A stretch of 64,000 nucleotides of DNA from JAXDLW01 sp050998755. Its GTDB lineage: Bacteria; Chloroflexota; Dormibacteria; DASZGP01. The notes under the pieces were generated by a model. It was not told where the DNA came from. It did no database searches and saw only the letters and a list, made by a program, of their open reading frames with translations. The translations under genes and the position numbers were made by a program. The DNA is taken from contig JBPCPW010000011.1 in assembly GCA_050998755.1 (NCBI GenBank), positions 41,752 to 105,751 of the forward strand, given 5' to 3'. Every line of letters starts with the position of its first letter. The stretch's first letter is position 1. Positions 24,310 through 32,835 of the stretch are shown here, one piece after another.

Positions 24310-25086
24310 GTGAACGTATTCGTGACCGTCAAGCAGACGCCCGATCTCAACGTCACCCCCAAGCTTGGAGACAACAACCGGGTTGTCCGCGAGGGCGTCG
24401 AACTGGTCATGGACCAGGCCGACGAATATGGCGTCGAAGAGGGCCTGCAATTGGCTGAGAAGACCGGGGGCAAGGTGACCGTTGTCTGCATGGGTCCGGA
24501 GAAGGCCAACGATGCCATCCGCAAGGCTCTCTCGATGGGTGCCGAGAGCGGTGTGCTGATCACCGACCCCGCGCTGGCGGGCTCGGATGCGCTGGGGACG
24601 GCCCGGGCCATCGCGGCCGCGCTCAAGGGGCGGGAGTGGGACATCCTGATCTGCGGCACGGAGTCATATGACGGTTCCACCGGTATGGTGCCTCCGCAGG
24701 TCGCGGAGATCCTCGGCGTGCCGCACCTCTCGTTCGCCAAGAAGCTCGAGGTCGAGGGCACCACGGTCAAGGTGCAGCGTCAGACCGCGGACGGATATAT
24801 CACGCTCGAGGCCCAGACTCCGGTGGTGGTGACCGTCACCGGCGGGCTTAACGAGCCCCGCTATCCCACCCTTAAGGGGATCATGGGCGCCAAGAGCAAG
24901 ACCGTCGACAGGGTCGACCTGGCCGGGCTGGGCCTCGACGCCAACCTGGTCGGCGAGACCGGGTCGCTGGTCAGGCTGGGCAGCGTGGCGCCGGCGCCGC
25001 AGCGGCAGGCGGGCGAGGTGATAACCGATGAGGGCCAGTCGGGCGAGCGCGTCGCCGCCATGCTGACCGAACTGAAGGTGCTTTAA
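24310..25086 (+). CDS. etfB: Electron transfer flavoprotein beta subunit
   Basis: 258 residues from GTG 24310. This start gives MNVFVTVKQTPD, the standard ETF-beta beginning, whereas the in-frame start at 24262 adds 16 unrelated residues. Typical blocks are VMDQADEYGVEEGLQLAE, the nucleotide-binding KALSMGAESGVLITDP, ICGTESYDGSTGMVPPQVAEILG and GLNEPRYPTLKGIMGAK. Together with the alpha subunit it accepts electrons from acyl-CoA dehydrogenases and passes them to the quinone pool via ETF dehydrogenase. Its stop is directly followed by the etfA start. The two acyl-CoA dehydrogenases in the window are plausible donors. Confidence 0.95.
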   Translation: MNVFVTVKQTPDLNVTPKLGDNNRVVREGVELVMDQADEYGVEEGLQLAEKTGGKVTVVCMGPEKANDAIRKALSMGAESGVLITDPALAGSDALGTARAIAAALKGREWDILICGTESYDGSTGMVPPQVAEILGVPHLSFAKKLEVEGTTVKVQRQTADGYITLEAQTPVVVTVTGGLNEPRYPTLKGIMGAKSKTVDRVDLAGLGLDANLVGETGSLVRLGSVAPAPQRQAGEVITDEGQSGERVAAMLTELKVL

Positions 25087-26055
25087 ATGGCTGAGATCTG
25101 GGTCCACGCCGAAGCTGAAGAGGGCGCCATCGCGCCCATAACCCTGGAAATCCTGACCAAGGCGCGGACGCTGGGCCACGATGTGGTTGCCGTCGCGCTG
25201 GGCTCGGCCGCTGGGCAGGATGCCAAGCTGGGCGAATACGGTGCCAGCAAAGTCCTCGCCGACGCCCGGCCGGAATATGACCAGTACTTCTCGCTTCCGG
25301 CCGTGGACGCCTTCGTCGCCCTGGCTCAGGAGCGCAAGCCGTTCGCGATACTCTTCGGCGGGAGCTACGACGGCCGCGACATCTCGGCCCGGGTCGCCGC
25401 CCGGCTGGGAGTGGCCATGGCCGCCTTTGCCACCGATATCAATGTCCAGGGCGAGGCGATCGCCGTCGAGGTGCCGATCTGGGGCGGCTCGCAGGTCGCC
25501 ACGAAACACTTCGCCGGCAGCACTCCGTACATCGTCACCTTCCGGCCCAAGTCATTTGCCGCCGAGCCCGGCGGAGGGGGCGCCCCCCAGGTCGAACAGG
25601 TCACCCCGGCGTTCTCGGAGAAGGCGAGCGCGGTCAAGATCCTCGACCGCAGTGTCGAGGAGAGCACCGGCCCCAAGCTGGAGGAGGCCCGGGTGGTGGT
25701 CACCGGCGGCCGCGGCATGGGCGGACCCGAGAACTTCCCCGTCCTGGAAGAGCTCGCGGGGCTGTTGGGAGGGGCCGTGGGCGCCACCCGCGCGGTGGTC
25801 GACGCCGGCTGGATGCCCTACTCGATGCAGGTGGGACAGACCGGCAAGACGGTCAAGCCCAACGTCTACGTCGCGGCCGGGGTTTCGGGCGCGATGCAGC
25901 ACACCGTGGGCATGAAGGGAAGCAAGAACATCATCTCCATCAACAAGGATGAGGAGGCTCCCATCTTCAAGCTCAGCGACCTCGGCATCGTCGGTGATGT
26001 GCACAAGGTGCTCCCGCAGATCATCGCCGCCGTCAAGGCCAAGAAGGGCGGCTGA
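25087..26055 (+). CDS. etfA: Electron transfer flavoprotein alpha subunit
   Basis: 322 residues, ATG immediately after the etfB stop. The N-terminal alpha/beta domain has the FGGSYDGRDISARVAARLGV block. The C-terminal FAD domain has VVVTGGRGMGGPENF, VGATRAVVDAGWMPYSMQVGQTGKTVKPNVYVAAGVSGAMQHT and SKNIISINKDEEAPIFKLSDLGIVGD, the signature of ETF-alpha. It carries the FAD that exchanges electrons with dehydrogenases. The operon continues with a flavin-reductase-like gene 18 bases later. Confidence 0.96.
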   Translation: MAEIWVHAEAEEGAIAPITLEILTKARTLGHDVVAVALGSAAGQDAKLGEYGASKVLADARPEYDQYFSLPAVDAFVALAQERKPFAILFGGSYDGRDISARVAARLGVAMAAFATDINVQGEAIAVEVPIWGGSQVATKHFAGSTPYIVTFRPKSFAAEPGGGGAPQVEQVTPAFSEKASAVKILDRSVEESTGPKLEEARVVVTGGRGMGGPENFPVLEELAGLLGGAVGATRAVVDAGWMPYSMQVGQTGKTVKPNVYVAAGVSGAMQHTVGMKGSKNIISINKDEEAPIFKLSDLGIVGDVHKVLPQIIAAVKAKKGG

Positions 26056-26073
26056 GCCGGCTGATCTAAGTTC

Positions 26074-26625
26074 GTGGGCAAGCTCTACGACGTCATCGAC
26101 GAGAAGCTGTCCGCCTTCATCGGCGACCAGCCGATCTTCTTCGTGGCCACCGCGCCGCTGCACCAGGATGGTCACCTCAACCTTTCGCCCAAGGGCTTCA
26201 ATCGACCCGCGGTGCTCGATGCGCACACCCTTGCCTACCTGGACCTGACCGGTAGCGGGGTGGAGACCATCGCCCACCTGCGCGAAAACGGTCGGATCGT
26301 GGTGATGTTCTGTGCCTTCCAGGGGCCTCCGCGCATCGTCCGGCTGCACGGTCGCGGCGAGGTGGTGGAGAAGGGTGCCGAGGGCTATGCCGAGCTCGCC
26401 GGACGCTTCCCGGAGCACCCCAGTGCGCGCGCTGTGATCAAGGTGACGGTCGAGCGGATATCGGATTCCTGCGGGTACGGGGTGCCCCTGATGTCACTCG
26501 ATCGGGAGCGCACCCAGATGGACGACTGGGCGGCCCACAAAGGGCCTGACGGCATCGAGGAGTACAAGGCCTCTCGTAATGCCGTGAGCATCGACGGCCT
26601 CGCGGGGCTTCGCCCCCAGCCCTGA
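26074..26625 (+). CDS. Pyridoxamine 5'-phosphate oxidase family protein
   Basis: 183 residues, GTG start. It has a split-barrel flavin-binding fold: QPIFFVATAPLHQDGHLNLSPKGFN, AYLDLTGSGVETIAHLRENGRIVVMFCAFQGPPRIVRLHGRGEVV, and SDSCGYGVPLMSLDRERTQMDDWAAHKG at the C-terminus. This matches the group of FMN/F420-type PNPOx-like proteins found widely in Actinobacteria and Proteobacteria, whose reactions are mostly unassigned. The gene directly follows etfBA on the same strand, but the link to ETF is only by position. Confidence 0.85.
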   Translation: MGKLYDVIDEKLSAFIGDQPIFFVATAPLHQDGHLNLSPKGFNRPAVLDAHTLAYLDLTGSGVETIAHLRENGRIVVMFCAFQGPPRIVRLHGRGEVVEKGAEGYAELAGRFPEHPSARAVIKVTVERISDSCGYGVPLMSLDRERTQMDDWAAHKGPDGIEEYKASRNAVSIDGLAGLRPQP

Positions 26626-26639
26626 GGCCCCCGTACCAG

Positions 26640-27419
26640 TCACGACTGTGGCTGTAGGTCGATCACCAGGCGGCTCGGCGACCCGAGTTCCACCACCCGA
26701 CTGCACGCCGGCCTGGCGCTGAGCCCCACCGCCCAGCTCAGGACTCGCTCGAAATCGCCGACCTGGCGAACCTCGGCGATTGCGTTGGCCGAGCCCGGGG
26801 ACGGCGCGAGGACGATATCGCTGCTCCCGGAATAGGTGGGGTTGCCGTTCACGTCCCGCTGGCTGGCGCCGTGAAACACCACCTTCATCGCGTTGTTCCC
26901 CCTGACGTCCACGGGCATCCCGCTGGCGTCCTGTGTGAAGCGCGTGCCGCTCTGCCGGCTGATGCTGAATTGGGGGATCCCGTTTCCAGCGAACTCATAG
27001 GTCACACGGTCAAAGCCGGCCTGGTGAGCCACCCGCACTGCCTTCAGGTCGCCGGTGGCACCCGTCGTCCCGCCTGTTCCCCCGGCGCCACATACAAAGG
27101 GACCAAGGACGCTTGCCGGGCTGGTTGGCGCGGCCGGCGAGGGTTCCGGGCTGGGACCTGGGCTCGTCGTGGCGGTCGGGCTGGCCGAGACTATCGCCGC
27201 CGCGCCCCCGGTTGGAGAAGCCGGTCGCACCTGGCGCATCAGGAGACCGGCGACAGCCACGAACAGCACCACGACGGCCACCGGCGTCAGCCGCAGCCAG
27301 AGCGCAGCCCGGGGGCCGGAGGAGTCCGCGATCCGCGTCCTCAGCGCGCGCGGCATGCCCTGGACGGAGTCTGCCTCTCGCGCCAGATGGCGTCTGAGGT
27401 CCTCATCGAATTCAGTCAT
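26640..27419 (-). CDS. Membrane-anchored anti-sigma-type protein with AMIN-like outer domain
   Basis: 259 residues. A cytoplasmic N-terminus of about 38 residues (MTEFDEDLRRHLAREADSV) is followed by one membrane helix (about 40-62), a Thr/Ser/Pro-rich linker, and an extracytoplasmic beta domain from about 110 that resembles AMIN-like domains (RVAHQAGFDRVTYEFAG, PSRLVIDLQ). Its start overlaps the stop of the ECF sigma-factor gene by 4 bases, the usual arrangement of a sigma factor and its anti-sigma factor. There is no zinc-binding HxxxCxxC motif, so the way it would hold the sigma factor is not evident. It convergently faces the PNPOx-like gene. Confidence 0.75.
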   Translation of the reverse strand: MTEFDEDLRRHLAREADSVQGMPRALRTRIADSSGPRAALWLRLTPVAVVVLFVAVAGLLMRQVRPASPTGGAAAIVSASPTATTSPGPSPEPSPAAPTSPASVLGPFVCGAGGTGGTTGATGDLKAVRVAHQAGFDRVTYEFAGNGIPQFSISRQSGTRFTQDASGMPVDVRGNNAMKVVFHGASQRDVNGNPTYSGSSDIVLAPSPGSANAIAEVRQVGDFERVLSWAVGLSARPACSRVVELGSPSRLVIDLQPQS

Positions 27420-27943
27420 ATCAACTCCTCAACCCCACTCAGGTGGCGCAGTCGCCGGAGGGCGGCTTTCAATCTCGATTTGGCGGTGTCCAGTGGGATC
27501 CCCAGCGCCAGCGCGGTTGCCTCGACACTCAGGTCCTGGTAGTAGTGCAGGACGATCACCGCGCGCTCCTCGACCCTGATCCGGTCGAGCGCCCGCCCGA
27601 GGTCCAGTCGTTCCTCGAGCCTGATGTCCCGGTTGCCGTCGGCCTCCAGGCCGAGCCGCTCCCGCAGCGCCTGCAACCGGTTGCGCCGGCGCCACGCGGA
27701 GATCGCTTCGTTGGCAGCGATACGGTTCAGCCAGCCGGCGGGATCCTCGTCCTGCAGCGAGCCGATCCTCCGCCAACTCTTGAGGAAAGTCTCCTGGCAC
27801 ACGTCCTCGGCGAGGTCGGGGTCGCGGACAATGAGGCGGGCGGTTCGCAGGACCATCAGGCCGTAGCGCTCGACGAACATGGCAAAGGCCTCGCGGTCCC
27901 CGGACTGCACCCGTTCGACCAGGCTGCCGATGATGGGCTCCAT
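27416..27943 (-). CDS. ECF (sigma-70 family, group IV) RNA polymerase sigma factor
   Basis: 175 residues. Region 2 is seen in FVERYGLMVLRTARLIVRDPDLAEDVCQETFLKSWRRI and AGWLNRIAANEAISAWRRRNR; region 4 in IRVEERAVIVLHYYQDLSVEATALALGIPLDTAKSRLKAALRRLR. The frame allows earlier ATGs, but ATG 27941-27943 has aggtgag at a normal distance of about 7 bases, whereas the ATG two codons earlier is too close to it. The membrane partner gene follows with a 4-base overlap. It would direct RNA polymerase to a small stress regulon when its partner releases it. Confidence 0.9.
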   Translation of the reverse strand: MEPIIGSLVERVQSGDREAFAMFVERYGLMVLRTARLIVRDPDLAEDVCQETFLKSWRRIGSLQDEDPAGWLNRIAANEAISAWRRRNRLQALRERLGLEADGNRDIRLEERLDLGRALDRIRVEERAVIVLHYYQDLSVEATALALGIPLDTAKSRLKAALRRLRHLSGVEELI

Positions 27944-28004
27944 CAACATCTCACCTGTATGACGCGCCGAGCGCCCATTGTGGGTGAGCATCTACGCTGA
28001 AGTC

Positions 28005-28466
28005 ATGACCACCGCCGATTTCGACGAACTCCTGCGCTTCCAGGAGCACGCCGAGGTCCAGAGGCTCGAGGAGAACTCCTGGCTGGTATCGATGGAGGGC
28101 CGGGTCAGGCAGAAGATCAACGTGGCAGTTGTCCTGCGACCGGACCGCGTGTCGTTTTACTTCTTCATGGTGCGGGCACCACGTGACAACCACGAATCCT
28201 TCTACCGCGCGCTGTTGCGCAAGAACCTTCGCAGCTTCGCCATGAAGTACTGCCTCGATGGTGACGGTGACGTGTGGCTGGTCGCCGAGCTGCCCGAGCG
28301 GGGGTTTGACGGCGAGGAGCTGGATCGAATGCTCGGTGTGTTCTACCAGGAGTCGGAATCGGCCTTCGAAGCCCTGGTGCACCTCGGCTACCCGGGCGTC
28401 TTTCCGCCGCTGTCCGCTCAGCCACGGACCCCGTCTCCGCTCCCTAGCGACCCCGCCCTCAACTAG
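28005..28466 (+). CDS. YbjN-like / secretion-chaperone-fold protein
   Basis: 153 residues from ATG 28005; an in-frame GTG at 27978 would add nine residues. The alternating helix and strand pattern (WLVSMEGRVRQKINVAVVLRPDRVSFYFFMVR, HESFYRALLRKNLRSFAMKYCLDGDGDVWLVAELPE) is that of the YbjN/type III-secretion-chaperone-like superfamily, widespread in Actinobacteria and Chloroflexi with unknown role. The C-terminal 25 residues are Pro/Ser-rich and probably disordered. It is divergent from the sigma-factor gene by 61 bases and lies 28 bases before lon. Confidence 0.68.
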   Translation: MTTADFDELLRFQEHAEVQRLEENSWLVSMEGRVRQKINVAVVLRPDRVSFYFFMVRAPRDNHESFYRALLRKNLRSFAMKYCLDGDGDVWLVAELPERGFDGEELDRMLGVFYQESESAFEALVHLGYPGVFPPLSAQPRTPSPLPSDPALN

Positions 28467-28494
28467 GAATCGATCGCGGCGGTACGCTAGCTGA

Positions 28495-30969
28495 ATGGCC
28501 CCGCGCAAGCAGCGTTCGCTTCCCGTCATCCCGCTCCGAGAAGCGGTTCTCTTCCCAGGGGCCCTGGCGCCGCTCTCCGTGGGCCGTGAAGCCTCCCTGG
28601 CGGCGCTCGAGGAGGCCAGCAAGCGGGGGCGGACCATCCTGGTGGTGGCCCAGAAGGAGCCCAGCCAGGACATCGTCGGCCCCGAGGACGTGTACACCTG
28701 GGGCACGATTGGCGAGATCGAGGGGGTGCGCCGGGTGATGGGGTCGGCGCAGTTGGTGCTCCGGGGCATCGCCAGGGCGCGCATCGACCGTTTCACCGGG
28801 CAGGAGCCATTCCTGGAGGCGGAGTACACGCAGATGCGCGACCGGGCCGAGGGCGGCCTGGCAATGGATGCCCTGGTGGCCTCTCTGCGTGACGCCTTCG
28901 AGGCCTACATCGGCAGCGGCGCCGCGATTCCGCAGGAGGCGGCCCAGGCCATCCTGCGCTCCGACGACCCTGGTCTCTTCTCCGACCTGGTGGCCGGGGT
29001 GCCCGACCTGACGGTCGAGCAGAAGCAGAATCTGCTGGAGACGTCATCGGTGGAGGAGCGGCTGCGCATCCTGGTGGTCGAGATAAGCCGCCAAAAGGAG
29101 GTCCTCGAGCTCAAGAACCGCATCCAATCGGAGGTCGAAGGGACCTTCGGCCAGGCCCAGAAAGAGCAGATCCTCCGAGAGCAGCTGAAGGCCATCCGGC
29201 GCGAACTCGGTGAACCCGAGGAGGGCGGCGACCTCGACGAACTGCGGGAGAAGATCGATGTGTCGGGGATGCCCGACAAAGTTATCGAGAAGGCCCGTCG
29301 TGAAATGAGCCGGCTGGAGGCCATGCCCACCATCTCCCCTGAGCACGGCATGCTCCGCTCCTACCTCGACTGGCTGGTCTCTGTGCCCTGGAAGGACGCC
29401 CCGCCCGATCCCGACTGGGACACGCGCAAAGCCCAGGGCATCCTCGACGAGGACCACTACGGGCTGGCCAAGGTCAAGGAGCGAATCCTCGAGTACATGG
29501 CGGTGCGGGAGCGGGTCGAGTCGCAGATGCGCGAGGCGGCGGCGCTGCGGGAGGGGTCGACCAAGCCTGCCGCCGCCGGTTTCAAGCCGGCTCCGGCGAA
29601 GGCCGCCCGCGCACGGACTCGGCCCGCCACGGTGCACGCCCGCTCGCCGATCCTGTGCCTGGTGGGACCGCCGGGCGTCGGCAAGACCTCGCTGGGAAAA
29701 TCGATCGCCCGCGCCCTGGGGCGCGAGGTGGTGCGTATCTCGCTCGGTGGCATCCGCGACGAGGCGGAGATCCGCGGGCACCGCCGGACCTACATCGGCG
29801 CCCTTCCCGGCCGGATCATCCAGGGAATGCGGCAGGCCGGCACGCGCAACCCGGTGTTCATGCTGGACGAGATCGACAAGGTGGGCGCCGACTTCCGCGG
29901 TGACCCCGCCGCCGCGCTGCTCGAGGCGCTTGACCCGGAGCAGAACCGCGAGTTCAGCGACCACTACCTGGAGGTGGCCTACGACCTCAGCCAGGTGCTC
30001 TTCATCACCACCGCCAACATCGCCGACACCATCCACCCGGCGCTTCTTGACCGCATGGAGGTCATCCGCCTCCCCGGCTACACCGAGGATGAGAAACTGC
30101 ACATCGCCAAGCGTTACCTGGTGCCCCGCCAGCTGGAGGAGCACGGGATCACCGCCCGCCATCTTGGGCTTGGCGACGCAACCCTGAGGCGAATCATCCG
30201 GGAGTACACCCACGAGGCGGGGGTGCGCAGCCTGGAGCGGGAGATCGCCAATGTCGCCCGCAAGGTTCCCCGCCGGCTCTCGGAGGGCGAGACCCGCAAG
30301 CTTTCACCGAAGCCCGGCGATCTCGAGGGCATACTGGGGCCGCCGCGCTACGACTTCGGCCTGGCCGAGACCGAGGACCAGGTGGGGGCGGTGACCGGCG
30401 TCGCGGTGAACGAGTACGGCGGCGACGTCATGACCGTCGAGGCGCTGGTGGTCCCGGGAGTGGGTGACTTCACCCTGACGGGTCAGCTGGGCAAGGTGAT
30501 GGAGGAGTCCGCGCGTGCCGCCTGGTCGTATGCCCGTGTGCACTCCGCGCGCTTTGAGGTCGATCCCCGCCGCCTCAAGGAGAACTCGGTCCACATCCAT
30601 GTGCCCGCGGGTGCCATCCCCAAGGACGGCCCCTCGGCCGGCGTGACCATGGCCACCGCGATCGTTTCGGCGCTCACCGGCCGCGCGGTGCGCAAGGAGG
30701 TGGCGATGACCGGGGAGATAACCCTGCGCGGCCGGGTCCTGCCCATCGGTGGGGTCAAGGAGAAGCTGCTCGCCGCCCACCGCGCGGGGATCAAGATCTT
30801 CATGCTGCCGCGCAAGAACCGCAAGGACCTGGAGGAGGTCCCCGAGGAGATCCGCCGGGAGATCGAGGTCATCCTCGTTGACCACGTCGAGGAGGTGCTG
30901 GCCCGGGCGCTGCTCCCGGCCCGGCCGTCAGCCGCGACGGCCGCGTCCCTCTCGGCGATCAGCGCCTAA
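28495..30969 (+). CDS. lon: ATP-dependent protease Lon
   Basis: 824 residues, the standard LonA length. The N-terminal substrate-binding domain (LPVIPLREAVLFPGALAPLSVGR) covers about 200 residues; Walker A is GPPGVGKTS and Walker B is VFMLDEID. The protease domain has the serine-lysine dyad Ser714 (PKDGPSAG) and Lys757 (GGVKEKLL), 43 residues apart as in E. coli Lon. Between the N-domain and Walker A there is an Ala/Pro/Arg-rich insert (GFKPAPAKAARARTRPATVHA) not usual for the family. It degrades misfolded and regulatory proteins in the cytoplasm. No CIRCE-type element is visible in the short upstream gap. Confidence 0.97.
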   Translation: MAPRKQRSLPVIPLREAVLFPGALAPLSVGREASLAALEEASKRGRTILVVAQKEPSQDIVGPEDVYTWGTIGEIEGVRRVMGSAQLVLRGIARARIDRFTGQEPFLEAEYTQMRDRAEGGLAMDALVASLRDAFEAYIGSGAAIPQEAAQAILRSDDPGLFSDLVAGVPDLTVEQKQNLLETSSVEERLRILVVEISRQKEVLELKNRIQSEVEGTFGQAQKEQILREQLKAIRRELGEPEEGGDLDELREKIDVSGMPDKVIEKARREMSRLEAMPTISPEHGMLRSYLDWLVSVPWKDAPPDPDWDTRKAQGILDEDHYGLAKVKERILEYMAVRERVESQMREAAALREGSTKPAAAGFKPAPAKAARARTRPATVHARSPILCLVGPPGVGKTSLGKSIARALGREVVRISLGGIRDEAEIRGHRRTYIGALPGRIIQGMRQAGTRNPVFMLDEIDKVGADFRGDPAAALLEALDPEQNREFSDHYLEVAYDLSQVLFITTANIADTIHPALLDRMEVIRLPGYTEDEKLHIAKRYLVPRQLEEHGITARHLGLGDATLRRIIREYTHEAGVRSLEREIANVARKVPRRLSEGETRKLSPKPGDLEGILGPPRYDFGLAETEDQVGAVTGVAVNEYGGDVMTVEALVVPGVGDFTLTGQLGKVMEESARAAWSYARVHSARFEVDPRRLKENSVHIHVPAGAIPKDGPSAGVTMATAIVSALTGRAVRKEVAMTGEITLRGRVLPIGGVKEKLLAAHRAGIKIFMLPRKNRKDLEEVPEEIRREIEVILVDHVEEVLARALLPARPSAATAASLSAISA

Positions 30970-30986
30970 CGCGATATTCGCCGCGC

Positions 30987-31874
30987 ATGAGCAGGTGGCG
31001 GGGTGGATACCTGGGCGCCGTGGCGGGGATCGTCGCCCTCGCGGCGTGCGGAGCTGCCGGCCCTGAGCCGCACCGAGCCGGCACCGCGATCCACCCTCGG
31101 CCCTGCCTGCGGCTTTCTCCGGCTTCTCCGCTGCCCTCGCTGCAGAACCCCGTCCCGGTGCCCATTGCCGGCGGTAGCCCGGTCCGCCTGACGATCGACG
31201 GAGAGGCTGCCGGCGATGAGGTGCTGGACAATGCCCTCGAGGTGGCGGCCCAGGACCAGATGATCGACCAGCGTCTCTACCAAAGCCCCCGGCCCAGCCC
31301 GGGCGAGCTCACCCTTCAGCGCGGTGCCGTGTCGGCCGTCGTGCTCCGCCACATGGAAACTTGCCAGGCGGTCCAGGATGGGATCAAGCCCGACCGGGCC
31401 AAGGCTGAGAGCACTGTCGCCCATATGCTGCGCGCGATCGTCAGCCCTGCCCCGTACAACACCGCGCCCACCCGGGCGGACTCGATGCCTCCTGCGGTCC
31501 TGGGAGCACCCTCGCCGACAGCCGGGACCCCGCATCCGTACCCATCCCCTGCCGTCGCCCGGGTATTCGGTACGCCGCCGGGGTCGGCAGGTTGGACCGG
31601 CTACACGCCAGCGTCGGCACCGCCCATCCCCGGTGGACTCACCGCGGAGCAGTACTACGGCTCCGCCGCCTACGTGGAGTTCATCGAGGAGAGCCAGGTC
31701 CGCCTCGCGGAGGAAAAGAGGATCCTGGGCGCGGCGCCCGGCCAGCCGCGCTGGCAGGTTCTTGGCGAGTGGATGCGTCAGCATCTCGGCGCGTATGACG
31801 TCCGCACCGCCGGCCTCGGTTCGTTCTCATTGCCCGACGCTTACGAGGCCCTGGGCGCCTACACCGCGCCCTGA
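30987..31874 (+). CDS. Putative lipoprotein of unknown function
   Basis: 295 residues. The N-terminus is a lipoprotein signal (basic SRWRGG, hydrophobic core, lipobox LAAC with Cys21). The mature part contains PVRLTIDGEAAGDEVLDNALEVAAQDQMIDQRL, a stretch like the helical N-domain of SurA/PpiC-type chaperones, then a Pro/Thr/Ser-rich low-complexity section and a helical C-terminus (AYVEFIEESQVRLAEEKRIL). No peptidyl-prolyl isomerase domain is present. It would sit outside the cytoplasm attached to the membrane. The gene starts 17 bases after lon and may be co-transcribed. Confidence 0.7.
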   Translation: MSRWRGGYLGAVAGIVALAACGAAGPEPHRAGTAIHPRPCLRLSPASPLPSLQNPVPVPIAGGSPVRLTIDGEAAGDEVLDNALEVAAQDQMIDQRLYQSPRPSPGELTLQRGAVSAVVLRHMETCQAVQDGIKPDRAKAESTVAHMLRAIVSPAPYNTAPTRADSMPPAVLGAPSPTAGTPHPYPSPAVARVFGTPPGSAGWTGYTPASAPPIPGGLTAEQYYGSAAYVEFIEESQVRLAEEKRILGAAPGQPRWQVLGEWMRQHLGAYDVRTAGLGSFSLPDAYEALGAYTAP

Positions 31875-31914
31875 GGGCGTCCATCGGCACCATTGCCAGC
31901 GTATGTTCTTAACG

Positions 31915-32835
31915 ATGGACGTCCTGAAAATCACGCCGCGTGGCTACTGCCACGGGGTGGTGGACGCCATCAAGATCGCCCGCCAGGTCGGCGCCGAGTC
32001 GAGAGCCGAGCCGGTACCGCAGCCGGTGCACATGCTGGGCTACCTGGTTCACAACGAGCACGTGACTGATGAACTCCACGAACACGGGGTCGACCTGGTC
32101 GACGCGGACGATCGCATCCAGGGGCTGCAGCGGATTGACCAGGGAACGGTGATCTTCACCGCGCACGGGGTCTCACCCCAGGTGGTCAAGCGGGCCCAGG
32201 AGATGGGCCTTCGGACCATCGATGCCACGTGTTCGGACGTTGTTCGCACCCACGACCTGGTCAAGGACCTCGCTGCCCGCGACTTCCACGTCCTGTATAT
32301 CGGACAGCAGGGGCACCCGGAACCTGATGGGGTGATCGGCGAGGCCCCCGACCGGGTTCACCTGGTGGAACCGATGGACTTCGCTGCGCTCGACAACATC
32401 GACTTCCCCACCGAGCGCCTCGGCGTCACCTGTCAGACCACTCTGAGCCAATGGGACACCCTGGCGACGATTGAAGAGATCCAGCGCCGGTGGCCCGACG
32501 TCGAGATCCACAACGAGATCTGCAAAGCCACCCAGGAGCGGCAGGAGGCTGCCGTCGAGGCTGCCGCGGAGGTCGACATGGTGGTGGTCGTCGGCTCCCG
32601 TCGAAGTTCCAACTCCAAGCGGCTGGTGCAGGTGGTGGAGGAACTCGGCCACAAACCTGCGGTACTGGTCGACAACCCCGGCGAGATCGACCCCACATGG
32701 TTCCGGGGCATTGGCCGGGTGGGGGTGACGTCCGGCGCATCGACACCCACCTGGATGACCCGCAAGGTGATCGAATACCTGCAGGCCCTGGAACCTCAGC
32801 CCGCAGTGGCTCCCGCGGGGTTGACGCCGGAGTAG
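31915..32835 (+). CDS. ispH: 4-hydroxy-3-methylbut-2-enyl diphosphate reductase IspH
   Basis: 306 residues from ATG 31915 (ATG 31903 is in frame and possible). It catalyses the last step of the MEP pathway, making IPP and DMAPP. The three iron-sulfur cysteines are Cys12 (PRGYCHGV), Cys106 (DATCSDV) and Cys203 (NEICKATQERQ), with substrate residues His46 (LVHN), His84 (TAHGV), and the HPEPDG block containing the catalytic glutamate. MDVLKITPRGYCHGVVDAI is the Bacillus-type beginning. The 3' end overlaps the convergent MBL-hydrolase gene by 40 bases. Confidence 0.95.
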   Translation: MDVLKITPRGYCHGVVDAIKIARQVGAESRAEPVPQPVHMLGYLVHNEHVTDELHEHGVDLVDADDRIQGLQRIDQGTVIFTAHGVSPQVVKRAQEMGLRTIDATCSDVVRTHDLVKDLAARDFHVLYIGQQGHPEPDGVIGEAPDRVHLVEPMDFAALDNIDFPTERLGVTCQTTLSQWDTLATIEEIQRRWPDVEIHNEICKATQERQEAAVEAAAEVDMVVVVGSRRSSNSKRLVQVVEELGHKPAVLVDNPGEIDPTWFRGIGRVGVTSGASTPTWMTRKVIEYLQALEPQPAVAPAGLTPE

